This document shows positions 18,001 to 26,901 of a DNA stretch of 64,000 nucleotides, piece after piece. Positions within the stretch are counted from its first letter, which is position 1. Each line of letters begins with the position of its first letter. This DNA is from Oxalobacteraceae bacterium (GTDB lineage: Bacteria > Pseudomonadota > Gammaproteobacteria > Burkholderiales > Burkholderiaceae_D), in the NCBI GenBank assembly GCA_947448025.1, contig CANFLV010000014.1, positions 1-64,000 on the forward strand, written 5' to 3'. The notes under the pieces were generated by a model. The model ran no database searches. It saw nothing but the letters and a program-made list of their open reading frames with translations, and had not been told where the DNA came from. A program made the position numbers and the translations under genes.

Positions 18001-18112
18001 GATGGAGGGTCGAATCGTGTATCGAAACCCATTATAACGGCCGATCCACGGATCTGCCCGGTATTGCGCAAGGCAGCCGGCGCTTGGCGCATATCACTGC
18101 AGAGCTCACTGA

Positions 18113-18586
18113 TTATCTTGCCGCTGCACCGATCTTTCCACGTCCGGCAGCGATGGCATTCTCAAGATACGCGGCGTAAAAATCATCCAGCATCATGCCG
18201 ACTAAAGGTTCCGCAATTTGCCGGCCCTGCACATCGAAGAAATACACGCTCGGCGCAACGCGCACCTTCAGGTCTTTGGCGAACTGACGCTCAGTAATCG
18301 TCTTGCCGTCGAAATTGACCAGACGCTCGTCGGTATCGAGATGAATTTGCCACACTGGTACGCCCGTCTGCAGCAATGGCACGAGATGCTTTACGCGGAT
18401 CTGCTCGCAAAATTTGCAATCCGTCAGACTCACCAAGAGGATAAGCGGTAAACCTTGCTTCACGGAGGCCTGCGCCAATGTAGGCAGGTCATGCGCAAAC
18501 GGCAGCGGTGTTTCGGCCGCCATTAAACTGCCGGCGAACGACAAGCCGAGCAAGGCAGCGAGGAGGAAGCGGCGCAGCAGCCTCAT
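18113..18586 (-). CDS. soxW: SoxW-like periplasmic thioredoxin
   Basis: A 157-residue exported protein with a signal peptide (LLRRFLLAALLGLSFAGSLMAA). The thioredoxin-like core holds a redox CKFC in SLTDCKFCEQIR, followed by a cis-Pro loop VRVAPSVYFFDVQG. It overlaps the soxB stop by ATGA, so it is coupled to soxB. SoxW proteins act as thiol partners in Sox systems, probably keeping SoxY cysteine reduced. The exact partner is inferred. The name is based on context more than on sequence. Confidence 0.75.
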   Translation of the reverse strand: MRLLRRFLLAALLGLSFAGSLMAAETPLPFAHDLPTLAQASVKQGLPLILLVSLTDCKFCEQIRVKHLVPLLQTGVPVWQIHLDTDERLVNFDGKTITERQFAKDLKVRVAPSVYFFDVQGRQIAEPLVGMMLDDFYAAYLENAIAAGRGKIGAAAR

Positions 18587-20280
18587 GCAGAATAGCCGGG
18601 ATTACCGCTGACGCCGTTAATCTGCGGCAGGTTCAGCGTGCGCGGCTGGATCGTCTTTTGCGCTTTCAAATAGCGCGTCATCAGATCCCAGATCGGCTCA
18701 CCACTGAGGCCCTCGGCGACCGGCGCCCAGCCGGCGACCTTGTATTGTTTCGTCGCGTCGATGGCCTTGCCATGCAGGCGCATCTCGGATATCCGTTTAC
18801 CCGCCGCCGCCGTTGGCGCGATCGTGTATTGCAAGCCGCCCACGCGCACCATGTCGCCGCCCTGCTGGTAATACGGATCGGGATTGAAGAGGTTATCGGC
18901 GACGTCTTCGAGGATGGTCTTGATCGTCTCGCCCGTCATCATCGTCGTTGTCGTCGACGGATAGGTAATCGCAGTCTGGTCCATCAGATGTTCAAGCGTA
19001 ATCGCCTGTCCCGGCAAGAGGGAAGTCCCCCAGCGAAAGCCCGGAGAAAACGCGATCTCGGCATTTTTCTCGACCATCAAACCTTCCAGAATTAACTGAT
19101 CGATGGTGCCGTTGAAATTGCCGCGCCGGTAGAGCAAGCCTTCATTTGTGGCCAGCGTTTCCTGCAGCTTCGCTTCATATGGCGCGCGCACCTTAGCAAT
19201 CAGCGCCGCCATCTCCGCGTCGGCGGGCAGCAGGTTTGAGAACACCGGCATGAGCTTGTAACGGAAGTCGCTGATGCGGCCGTCCTTGACATCGAAGTCG
19301 AGCACGCCCAGGAACTTGCCGTTCGAGCCGGCGTTCGTCACGAGCGTCTTGCCGCTGACATTCGCTACCAGCACTGGCGCTGGCACACCATCATGCGTAT
19401 GACCGCCGAGGATGGCGTCGATGCCAGTCACGCGCGAAGCCATCTTCAGGTCGACATCCATGCCGTTATGCGACAGCAGCACGACCACTTGCGCGCCCTG
19501 CGCACGGGCGGCGTCGACGCTCGTCTGCATATCCTTTTCCTGAATGCCGAAGGTCCAGTCAGCCACCATGTGACGCGGATTGGCGATCGGCGTGTACGGA
19601 AAAGCCTGGCCGATGATCGCCACCGGTACGCCATTCATCTGACGGATCGTGAAAGGTTCGAAGACGGCGTCGCCGAAGTCGGCGGTCTTGATATTTTGCG
19701 CAAGGAACTGAATGCGATTCTTGAAATCATGGTCGACGATGTGCTTGACGCGCTCGGCGCCGAGCGTGAATTCCCAGTGGCCGGTCATGATGTCCACGCC
19801 CAGCAGTTTCGCCGCCTCGACCATGTCCTGGCCTTTGGTCCACAGCGCTGTCGCCGAACCCTGCCAGGTATCGCCGCCATCGAGCAACAGCGCATTCGGC
19901 CGACTGGCTTTCAAGCGTTTGACGAGCGTGGCCAGATGCGCGAAGCCGCCGACCTTGCCATAGGTTTTGGCGGCTTTGGTGAAATCGAGATGCGTGAACG
20001 CATGCGCTTCAGGCGACTGCGGCTTGATGCCGAATTGTTTCAGCAGCGCGGCGCCGACCAGATGCGGCGCCTTGCCGGCCATCGTGCCGAAGCCAAGATT
20101 GACATTCGGCTCGCGAAAATAAATGGGATTGAGCTGCGCATGGCAGTCAGTGAAATGGAACAGGTGGACATTGCCGAAGCGCGGCTGGTCATACCAGTCA
20201 GCGGCCCGCGCCAGACCGGGCAAGGCCATACCGCCGGCTGAGGCGACTGCCAGCATTTGAAGAAATTCACGGCGTTGCAT
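18583..20280 (-). CDS. soxB: Thiosulfohydrolase SoxB
   Basis: A 565-residue precursor with a twin-arginine signal (MQRREFLQMLAVASAGG). The dimetal phosphoesterase-like core shows HFTDCHAQLNP (Asp45, His47), LLDGGDTWQGSA, GHWEFTLG, LLSHNGMD and ILGGHTHDG, all metal-site motifs. SoxB hydrolyses sulfate from the SoxY cysteine-bound S-sulfonate. Length and motifs match SoxB rather than a generic 5'-nucleotidase. It lies downstream of soxX with about 60 bp between. Confidence 0.95.
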   Translation of the reverse strand: MQRREFLQMLAVASAGGMALPGLARAADWYDQPRFGNVHLFHFTDCHAQLNPIYFREPNVNLGFGTMAGKAPHLVGAALLKQFGIKPQSPEAHAFTHLDFTKAAKTYGKVGGFAHLATLVKRLKASRPNALLLDGGDTWQGSATALWTKGQDMVEAAKLLGVDIMTGHWEFTLGAERVKHIVDHDFKNRIQFLAQNIKTADFGDAVFEPFTIRQMNGVPVAIIGQAFPYTPIANPRHMVADWTFGIQEKDMQTSVDAARAQGAQVVVLLSHNGMDVDLKMASRVTGIDAILGGHTHDGVPAPVLVANVSGKTLVTNAGSNGKFLGVLDFDVKDGRISDFRYKLMPVFSNLLPADAEMAALIAKVRAPYEAKLQETLATNEGLLYRRGNFNGTIDQLILEGLMVEKNAEIAFSPGFRWGTSLLPGQAITLEHLMDQTAITYPSTTTTMMTGETIKTILEDVADNLFNPDPYYQQGGDMVRVGGLQYTIAPTAAAGKRISEMRLHGKAIDATKQYKVAGWAPVAEGLSGEPIWDLMTRYLKAQKTIQPRTLNLPQINGVSGNPGYSA

Positions 20281-20341
20281 GGCAGGCTCCGGCAGAGACG
20301 GCCGCGATGACGCCCTGCGGCGCGCGCGGCCTTACATTTAC

Positions 20342-20971
20342 TTATTGATTAACAGGTGACGCCGGGTCGAGCAGCAGGCCGACGACATCCGCGATCTGTT
20401 CCGGGGTGAGGATTTTCGAATGGCCGAAGCGCGGCATGTTCGAGCACATCGCGTAGGCTTGCGAGTTGTAGATTTTGTTGTAGGTGTACTCGACGATTTC
20501 CTTGCTCTGGCCGCGCAGCTTGCCGTATTGCGCCAGCGAGGGGCCGAGATTGCCATACGAGATTTCCTGCGGTGCGATCTGGTGGCAGGCGTAGCAGTTA
20601 CCGCCTTTCGGGCCATCGGCAGTGTCCGAGAATTGCATGCCACGACCTTCTTGCGCAATTTTCTCGCCGGCTTTCCAGTCGCCGATCAGCTGGCCGGAGG
20701 CAGGTTTTTGTATTCCGTCGAACTGCGCCTTGCGCAATTTTTCCGCAAGGGGCGCAGGCACATTCTTGTCGCTGTAAGTCGTGCAAGCCTCTTGCACGTC
20801 ATCCTGGTTAAGGCGGTCGACGGACACGATGCCCTTGCTGGCGAAGGACGCGCGCATGATCTCGCCGGCTTTTTTCGCAGCGTCAGCGTCGCTCATGGAA
20901 GTCGAAGCGCAGCCGATCAGGGCGACTGCCGCCAGCGTGATGCTTGCGCCGATTATGATTTTCTTGTTCAT
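20342..20971 (-). CDS. soxX: Sulfur oxidation cytochrome c SoxX
   Basis: A 209-residue exported monoheme cytochrome. The haem site is CYACH at residues 126-130, with a likely Met ligand in AMCSNMPRFGH. The N-terminus includes ALIGCAS, which could be a lipobox, so the protein may be membrane-tethered. A roughly 80-residue region before the haem domain makes it longer than the minimal SoxX type. ATG 20971 is preferred over the adjacent TTG. With SoxA it forms the SoxAX complex that loads thiosulfate onto SoxY. Confidence 0.92.
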   Translation of the reverse strand: MNKKIIIGASITLAAVALIGCASTSMSDADAAKKAGEIMRASFASKGIVSVDRLNQDDVQEACTTYSDKNVPAPLAEKLRKAQFDGIQKPASGQLIGDWKAGEKIAQEGRGMQFSDTADGPKGGNCYACHQIAPQEISYGNLGPSLAQYGKLRGQSKEIVEYTYNKIYNSQAYAMCSNMPRFGHSKILTPEQIADVVGLLLDPASPVNQ

Positions 20972-20998
20972 CAAATCTCTCTCGTGAACTGATGTGAA

Positions 20999-21802
20999 TT
21001 AACGCTTCATGGCCGGCGCAGCAAAGGTGCCGCCTTCGGCATTCTTCGCCAGATACATCGTCAGGGCCGTGACGGCCTCCGAGGTGTACTGCACTTCCGG
21101 GAAGCGCTGCTGGCGGAAGCAGTCATACAGGCGATGCTGCATCGTGCGAACTTCACCTTGCGATACGCGGTATGCAGGCCAGGTCGCATAAGTCGCCTGT
21201 GCATCTTTCGCATCCAGCAGGTTCGGCAGGCTTTGCAAACGAATGCGCTGGTCCGGCGCACCGTGGCAGGTCACGCAGGCGAAATCATGCGCACCGGCGC
21301 GATAAAAGAAGATCTGTTTGCCGATGGCGTAAGCTTCCTTTTCTTTCGGATGGCTCATGGGTGGCGCGATTTTCTGGCCCTTGGATTGCGCGGCGATGTA
21401 GGCGACGAGCGCCTGCATGTTTGAATTCGCGCCGAAGGGATTTTTCTTGGCGTCGGCTTCAGCGATGCCCTGCAGACTAACCATGCAGGTCACTAGGCGG
21501 GACTCAAGATCCTGCACCTTGTTCGTGTCGGCGAAATAGCGCGGCAGCTTTACATAGGCACCATTGACGACGCCAGCACCGAGCCCGAGGTCGCATTTTT
21601 CGAGCGAGACTTTGTTCGGTCCGAGCGCCGTGCGCCACAGTTCGGCGCCCTTGTCTTCCGACAGATCGGCCGGATTATCGTCGGCCAGCATTTGCCGGTA
21701 TTTCGCGATTTCATCGGTGGCGGATTGCGCCATCACGGGCGCCGCCAGCGGCAGCGTGAATGCGAACGCCAGGGCGGCCGCGGGAATCAGTTTCAGTACC
21801 AT
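20999..21802 (-). CDS. soxA: Sulfur oxidation cytochrome c SoxA
   Basis: A 267-residue precursor; ATG 21802 is chosen because GAGGA lies just before it and a clean signal peptide follows (AALAFAFTLPLAAPVMAQ). A second in-frame ATG at 21841 has no ribosome site. Only one haem motif is present, CVTCH at 176-180. Cys70 and Cys106 take the place of the N-terminal haem of diheme SoxA, presumably as a disulfide. Cys228 in YDCFRQQRFP matches the catalytic haem-ligating cysteine. It catalyses oxidative coupling of thiosulfate to SoxYZ. Confidence 0.94.
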   Translation of the reverse strand: MVLKLIPAAALAFAFTLPLAAPVMAQSATDEIAKYRQMLADDNPADLSEDKGAELWRTALGPNKVSLEKCDLGLGAGVVNGAYVKLPRYFADTNKVQDLESRLVTCMVSLQGIAEADAKKNPFGANSNMQALVAYIAAQSKGQKIAPPMSHPKEKEAYAIGKQIFFYRAGAHDFACVTCHGAPDQRIRLQSLPNLLDAKDAQATYATWPAYRVSQGEVRTMQHRLYDCFRQQRFPEVQYTSEAVTALTMYLAKNAEGGTFAAPAMKR

Positions 21803-21851
21803 GCTGGTCCTCTTCAATGTTGGCTTTGCTAAGTCTGTCATCCGATGTTGA

Positions 21852-22283
21852 TCAAGGATGCAGGTAGGCGTAGCCCTCTTTGGCTTGCAGGCGCGCGACT
21901 TCGGCCACGCCGGACGGGACGATTTTCGCGTCCATCGAGACCTTGTTGGCCGGGATATTGCGCGTCACCAGCGTGTTATTGCAGACCCTGAATTCGACAC
22001 CGCGTGACGCCAGCGCACCGACGGCAGCGTCATAGGGCGCGCCATTGCGATCTTGCGCGCCGTCGATGAGGAACTTGATGCCGTCGCCGTGGGTGACCAC
22101 GACAATTTTGGCGTCAGGATCGGCCTGCAGGTGGTTCCGGATGTTCGCCAGTGCGCGCGAGGCCTGATCCAGTCCTTCGGAGAGGTGATAGACGACCTTG
22201 ACTTCGCCCGCTGCCAGCGCTGATGCGCACAGTCCCATTGCCAGTACGCCCGCTACCGCGGCTTTCATGAATAAACGTCGCAT
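21852..22283 (-). CDS. Periplasmic DsrE-family protein within the sox cluster
   Basis: A 143-residue DsrE/DsrF-like protein with a signal peptide (MKAAVAGVLAMGLCASALAA), so it acts in the periplasm. The core reads VKVVYHLSEGLDQASRALAN, IVVVTHGDGIKFLIDGA and ASRGVEFRVCNNTLV. The single cysteine of the mature part, in VCNNTL, is where DsrE-like proteins carry sulfur. It lies between soxZ and soxA with a good AGGAG site. A role in holding or passing sulfane sulfur is plausible but not established. Confidence 0.85.
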   Translation of the reverse strand: MRRLFMKAAVAGVLAMGLCASALAAGEVKVVYHLSEGLDQASRALANIRNHLQADPDAKIVVVTHGDGIKFLIDGAQDRNGAPYDAAVGALASRGVEFRVCNNTLVTRNIPANKVSMDAKIVPSGVAEVARLQAKEGYAYLHP

Positions 22284-22297
22284 GTCTGATCTCCTGG

Positions 22298-22609
22298 TTA
22301 TGCGACGGTGGCTTCGTCGCTGCGGCTGTCGCCCTTGTTATCGAGCCAGGTCACGTTGACCTTGTCACCTTTCACCGCGCCCTTGAACTTGAACGACAGG
22401 AAGGGGTCTTTCGAAATCGACGGGCCGAACTGGGCGAGAAAGACTTCCTTGTCCTTGTGCTTGACCGTCACGTTCTGGATGAAATGCGCAGGGATGACCT
22501 TGCCGGCGGCATCTTTGCGCAGGCCGGTTTCCATGTCGTGTTTCATGAGGATTTTGACTTCGGTAATGCCTGCGGTTTCGATTGCACGTACGCGCATTGG
22601 ATCTGCCAT
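22298..22609 (-). CDS. soxZ: Sulfur carrier complex subunit SoxZ
   Basis: A 103-residue protein without a signal peptide, as expected because SoxZ is exported bound to SoxY. Conserved text includes MRVRAIETAGITEVKILMKH, PAHFIQNVTVKH and GPSISKDPFLSFKFKG. It forms the SoxYZ heterodimer on which sulfur intermediates are carried. It lies about 50 bp after soxY. Confidence 0.94.
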   Translation of the reverse strand: MADPMRVRAIETAGITEVKILMKHDMETGLRKDAAGKVIPAHFIQNVTVKHKDKEVFLAQFGPSISKDPFLSFKFKGAVKGDKVNVTWLDNKGDSRSDEATVA

Positions 22610-22658
22610 GATGTTGCCTCGTATTCGTTAGATGGTTCGGGTCGGGACTGCCGGCAAT

Positions 22659-23120
22659 TTAGCCACCGCAGCCGCCCAGCGTCACTTTGATTTCTTTCGT
22701 CGCCAGCAGCCATTTGCCATCGACCTTGACGAGTGCATGCACGTTCGAGGTCTGGCCCATCTTGACGCGCGTGGACACCATCGCTTCAGTGCCGGCGGGG
22801 ATCATGAAGTTCCCGGACAGGACATTCGGATTTTTCTCGACGAGGATTGCGATCTGCTGCACGTTTGGCAATGTTGTCGTTACGCCGACCGGCACGACTG
22901 CGCCGTTTTCAGCGATATCGGGGGCGACGATGACGATGTCCTTTGACACTGCAGCAGTAGTTCCGCCCAGCGCCTTGATCGTGTCGGCGACCGTTTTCGT
23001 GTCAAAGGCGTTCTTGTTCCATTCGCTCGCAAAGACATCCGAAGGCTTGAACAGGCCAGCGGCAATTGCCAGACCAAGGACAGTGGAGATGCGCAAGGCA
23101 TCACGGCGTTGTTGATTCAT
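22659..23120 (-). CDS. soxY: Sulfur carrier protein SoxY
   Basis: A 153-residue precursor starting at ATG 23120 behind CAGGAG. A twin-arginine signal (MNQQRRDALRISTVLGLAIA) precedes the mature domain. The C-terminus is VTLGGCGG, the swinging-arm motif whose cysteine binds the sulfur substrate. The frame is open for 20 codons upstream without a ribosome site. It is preceded by a 130-bp gap, the largest in the cluster, so a promoter may lie there. Confidence 0.95.
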   Translation of the reverse strand: MNQQRRDALRISTVLGLAIAAGLFKPSDVFASEWNKNAFDTKTVADTIKALGGTTAAVSKDIVIVAPDIAENGAVVPVGVTTTLPNVQQIAILVEKNPNVLSGNFMIPAGTEAMVSTRVKMGQTSNVHALVKVDGKWLLATKEIKVTLGGCGG

Positions 23121-23250
23121 GGTGGGGCTCCTGATTGACGCGGCGGTCAGCTTGTTTTTCTCAGGCTGAATGATACACACAAGACGGGGAATCCTGTTGC
23201 GGGACGACTAATTTCAGGAATGCAAGCCTTAATCTGGCGGCATTCGCGCG

Positions 23251-24537
23251 TCATCCCAAACTATCCGCCCAAATATTCCGCGCCCAATCCTGGCCATAAC
23301 GCCCTTCCAGCGCAGTCGCTGCCGGCGACAAACCACCGGCGCCCAGCACCGGCAACATCGTCTTGCGCTCGCCATCATAGGCATGCACCGAGCTGACATG
23401 CGCCGCATCGGTGTCCGACATATAGCTGTAACAGGCGTTCGCCACGAGCGGATGCTCGTTGACCGGGCGGCTGTTGATCAGGTCCATGATCGCGGCCGCG
23501 CAGACTTTGGCCTGCTGGTTCGCCATATGCGCTGATTTCGGCATTTGCGTGGCGCCCTGAATGGCGTCGCCGAGCACATGGACATATTTCAGCTGCGTTG
23601 ATTCATACGTCAGGAAATCGACTTCGCACCAGCGCTGGTTGAGGTTGGCCAGCCCCGACTTCAGGGCAATGGTGCCGGCACGCTGCGGCGGTATCAGGTT
23701 CAATACATCGGCGCTGACACGCTCACCGAAATCAGTCATCACGGTAAGATTTTTCGCATCGACTTCAGTGGCCTGGAACTGCGGGCGGTATTCGATCATG
23801 CCAGCATAGCGCGTAGCCCACGCTTGCTTGAACAGCGGCGCTTTGGAGATCACATCATCATTGGCGTCGAGGATCAGCACCTTGGATTTTTTCTTCGCCT
23901 GGCTGAAGTAATGCGCGACCTGGCAGGCGCGCTCGTAAGGCGCAGGCGGACAGCGGTAAGGCGCGAGCGGAATCGAAATCGCAAACACGCCGCCATCCGG
24001 CATGGCTTCGAGCTGACGCCGCAGAGCCAGCGTTTGCGCACCGGCCTTCCAGGCATGCAGCACCGTGTCGCGCGCACCCGGCTGGTCCATGCCCTGCACT
24101 TCCTCCCACATGAAATCCACGCCAGGCGACACCACCAAACGGTCATAGGCATAGCGCGTACCGTTGGAGACCTGCACCGTGCGCTTGACAGGGTCGATGG
24201 CGACTGCGCTGTCCTGCACGACGTTGACGCCATGATTTTTTACGAGGCTGGCGTAGGACAAGGTGATGTCAGCCATCTGCTTACTGCCGCCAAGAACAAG
24301 ATTGGACATCGGGCAGGACACGAATTGCGCATTCGGTTCGATCAGCGTGACGTCGAAGAGGCCATGGCTCCATTTGCGCAGGTATTTCGCCACAGTCGCG
24401 CCGCCAAAGCCGCCACCGATGACGACGATGCGCGCGCGTATGCTGAGGACACCGTAAGCGGGCATGGCAATGGCCGCACTGCCGGCCGACAGCATGGCGG
24501 ATGCGCTTAGGGCGCGGATGAATGAGCGGCGTTGCAT
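23251..24537 (-). CDS. soxF: Sulfide dehydrogenase flavoprotein (FccB/SoxF family)
   Basis: A 428-residue FAD protein with a twin-arginine signal (MQRRSFIRALSASAML). The dinucleotide fold GGGFGG is at residues 41-46. Redox cysteines are plausible in VSCPMSNLVLGG and in the C-terminal half, and family text such as YDRLVVSPGVDFMWE and YVHVLGDAIQ is present. Proteins of this type oxidise sulfide in the periplasm and pass electrons to a small cytochrome c, encoded immediately upstream. The names fccB and soxF both fit. Confidence 0.9.
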   Translation of the reverse strand: MQRRSFIRALSASAMLSAGSAAIAMPAYGVLSIRARIVVIGGGFGGATVAKYLRKWSHGLFDVTLIEPNAQFVSCPMSNLVLGGSKQMADITLSYASLVKNHGVNVVQDSAVAIDPVKRTVQVSNGTRYAYDRLVVSPGVDFMWEEVQGMDQPGARDTVLHAWKAGAQTLALRRQLEAMPDGGVFAISIPLAPYRCPPAPYERACQVAHYFSQAKKKSKVLILDANDDVISKAPLFKQAWATRYAGMIEYRPQFQATEVDAKNLTVMTDFGERVSADVLNLIPPQRAGTIALKSGLANLNQRWCEVDFLTYESTQLKYVHVLGDAIQGATQMPKSAHMANQQAKVCAAAIMDLINSRPVNEHPLVANACYSYMSDTDAAHVSSVHAYDGERKTMLPVLGAGGLSPAATALEGRYGQDWARNIWADSLG

Positions 24538-24561
24538 GAGCGTGTCCCGGAGGTGATTGAG

Positions 24562-24885
24562 TTATTTCTTGCGCGGACGCGGCTCGTTTTCGAGATAGGC
24601 AGCGATGAGCTCCAGCTCCTCGGCGCTGTAGCCCTTCATGAGCTGCTGCATGATGGTGGACGGGAGATTACCGTCGCGATAAGCGTGCAGCTTCGCCAGC
24701 AATTCCACTTTCGAGCGCCCCGGCAGAGTCTCGAATTCACCATTGGCTGACACGCCGTCCGTGCCGTGGCAATTCGCGCAGGTCGCGACCAGACGCATGC
24801 CCGACGTTACCGGATCAGCCGCAAATGCAGGCACGGCAGCGAATGTACAGGCGACAAGGAGGCCGATACGGGTAATTGACGACAT
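24562..24885 (-). CDS. Small periplasmic cytochrome c (FccA/SoxE-like)
   Basis: A 107-residue protein with a signal peptide (GLLVACTFAAVPAFAA) and a single haem site CANCHGTDG. The likely Met ligand is in IMQQLMKGYSAEELE. It is a class I c553-type fold. It is the first gene of the sulfur cluster and is followed by the flavoprotein, so it is probably its electron acceptor. Diheme SoxE/FccA proteins are larger; this one is monoheme, as in Chlorobium FccA. Confidence 0.86.
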   Translation of the reverse strand: MSSITRIGLLVACTFAAVPAFAADPVTSGMRLVATCANCHGTDGVSANGEFETLPGRSKVELLAKLHAYRDGNLPSTIMQQLMKGYSAEELELIAAYLENEPRPRKK

Positions 24886-24923
24886 GAAAATTCCTGAAAA
24901 ATTTCCTTGATCTTAACCCTGCA

Positions 24924-26867
24924 TCAGGCATTTGTGTTGAGCTCGGCATAACTAGCCGACACCGCCGATGGCAGTGGTGCATCGAGTGCCGCGCAAATCG
25001 CCCGCAGCAGATCTGCGGCGGCGTCAGGCATGGGCTGGCTGAAGGTCGCAGCCGCCAGCAGCATCTTGATCAATGCCGGCTTTTTCAGCGGCGCGAGCTG
25101 GTTCGCATGGTCGAGCGCGCGGCGCACCGGATCGAAGCCCATGGTCGCGGCATCGACGAGGCCGGCCACGTCCAGGCCGGCTTCCGGTGCAGCAGACATG
25201 CCGCGCAAATACAGGTCGAGCGGCGACGTCCCGTTCGCTTTTGCCGTGACATGGGCGACCAGCGACAGCAGCATGGCGCAGTCATCGCAAAGCGCCGCAA
25301 GACTATTGAACCTGACAGGCACAGCCCGGCCAGCGTGAGCGGAGAGGCGCCGTTTGAGCAGCGTCTCGATGACGAATTCAGTGAGCACGACACGGCCATC
25401 GGCAGCGATCAGATGATCGATCACGCTGAGGAAGTGGTCGCGCTCACTCTGCGGCAAGGCGCGCAAGGAGGGCATGGCCAGATCGAGCAGCGGCAGGCCC
25501 GCTCTACTTGAGAGAGCTCCGAGCGCAGGTGCCAGACGCTGCACGAGTGCCACCTGCCCCGGCGCCTCGGCCTGCAGCAGAGCGAACTGCGCCGCGCGCC
25601 CGGCGCCCTCGTCGAGCAAGATCGCATACGCCAAGGCACAGGCTGCATAGGGGTCGTACAAGGCTTGCGCGAGTTCACCCGAGAGCACATTGCTGCGAGC
25701 AAGATCAGAATCACTGTCCGTCCAATCCTGAACGCTGGCATTCAGATTGCCAACATGCCGAGCGCCATTCGCCTGAGCAGAAAAGCCCGCCGCCCCATAG
25801 GCAAGATCAGGCAGTCTGGCGCCCTCTTCCGACGCCATCACTGGCTCACTCAGGTCCGGCGCATCAAGCGGCATGACCGACTTGCCATAGATGCGGCGCA
25901 GCCGTTCCTGCAACGGTGGATGCGTGGCGAGCCACCCCGACATCAGCTGCGGGCGCACCGCGCCCAGGAACAGATGCGATAGATGCTCCGCATTCGGATG
26001 AGCGATGCGCGAGCCGGGTTCGCCCTCACGCACGAAACCGGCGATCTTGCGCAAGGCGCCACCTATCGTGTCGGGGTTGCGCGTGAACTGTACGGCACTG
26101 GCATCGGCGAGGAATTCACGCTGGCGCGATACCGCGGCCTTGATCAGGCGCCCAAAGAACAGCCCGATATAACCAGCCACCAGCAGTGCCACGCCCAGAC
26201 CGAAAAATAGCAGCGGTATTGACGGCCCCTTACGCTCGTCGTCATCACGCATGCGTAAGCCGACATCAATGAGCTGTTGCCCCAGCCCGGCTGTCATCTG
26301 TATGCCAAACAGCAGCGCGATGAGGCGCACATTAAGGCGCATATCGCCATTGAGGATATGGCTGAATTCATGCGCGATCACGCCTTGCAATTCATCGCGC
26401 GTAAGCCGCATCAAGGTGCCGCGCGTGACGGCGACGACGGCCTCATTCTGGTTATAGCCGGCAGCAAAGGCATTGATCGCGGCTTCGCCATCGAGTACAT
26501 AGACTTTCGGGCAGGCGATGCCGGCGGCGAGCGCCATTTCCTGCACGACGTTGAGCAGGCGGCGCTCGTCGCTGGCGGGCGAATTCATGGCGACGAGTCG
26601 CCCGCCCGCCATCTTCGCCACGGCATCGCCACCTTCGCGCAAGAGAAAAATTTCCAGCAGCGTACCGCCCGCGATCAACAGCAGCGGCAGCAAGGTATTG
26701 ACGTAGAAAAAGCCGTTCGGAAAGGCACGCCCTGGCATCGCCGTGCGCCACAGCAGCACCATGCCGCCATTAATGGCGGCGAGTATTCCCAGCACGGCAA
26801 GCAGGAACAGCAGCACCAGTTTCGTGGTTTGCTCGCGTGCTTGTTGCTGGTGTTCGAAGAAATTCAT
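24924..26867 (-). CDS. Membrane-bound M48 family metalloprotease with C-terminal extension
   Basis: A 647-residue protein. Two membrane segments (about 17-40 and 57-77) precede the HtpX-like protease domain, whose zinc site HEFSH is at 166-170 with a downstream REFLADASAVQFTRNPD carrying the third ligand. HtpX itself is about 290 residues; here some 300 extra residues follow, including HLIAADGRVVLTEFVIETLL, which resembles a TerB-like helical segment. It directly follows lemA, a pairing seen in many bacteria. Its substrate is unknown. Confidence 0.86.
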   Translation of the reverse strand: MNFFEHQQQAREQTTKLVLLFLLAVLGILAAINGGMVLLWRTAMPGRAFPNGFFYVNTLLPLLLIAGGTLLEIFLLREGGDAVAKMAGGRLVAMNSPASDERRLLNVVQEMALAAGIACPKVYVLDGEAAINAFAAGYNQNEAVVAVTRGTLMRLTRDELQGVIAHEFSHILNGDMRLNVRLIALLFGIQMTAGLGQQLIDVGLRMRDDDERKGPSIPLLFFGLGVALLVAGYIGLFFGRLIKAAVSRQREFLADASAVQFTRNPDTIGGALRKIAGFVREGEPGSRIAHPNAEHLSHLFLGAVRPQLMSGWLATHPPLQERLRRIYGKSVMPLDAPDLSEPVMASEEGARLPDLAYGAAGFSAQANGARHVGNLNASVQDWTDSDSDLARSNVLSGELAQALYDPYAACALAYAILLDEGAGRAAQFALLQAEAPGQVALVQRLAPALGALSSRAGLPLLDLAMPSLRALPQSERDHFLSVIDHLIAADGRVVLTEFVIETLLKRRLSAHAGRAVPVRFNSLAALCDDCAMLLSLVAHVTAKANGTSPLDLYLRGMSAAPEAGLDVAGLVDAATMGFDPVRRALDHANQLAPLKKPALIKMLLAAATFSQPMPDAAADLLRAICAALDAPLPSAVSASYAELNTNA

Positions 26868-26901
26868 GACCGGTGGCGTCTGCCTCGCGGATCAATCAGG
26901 A

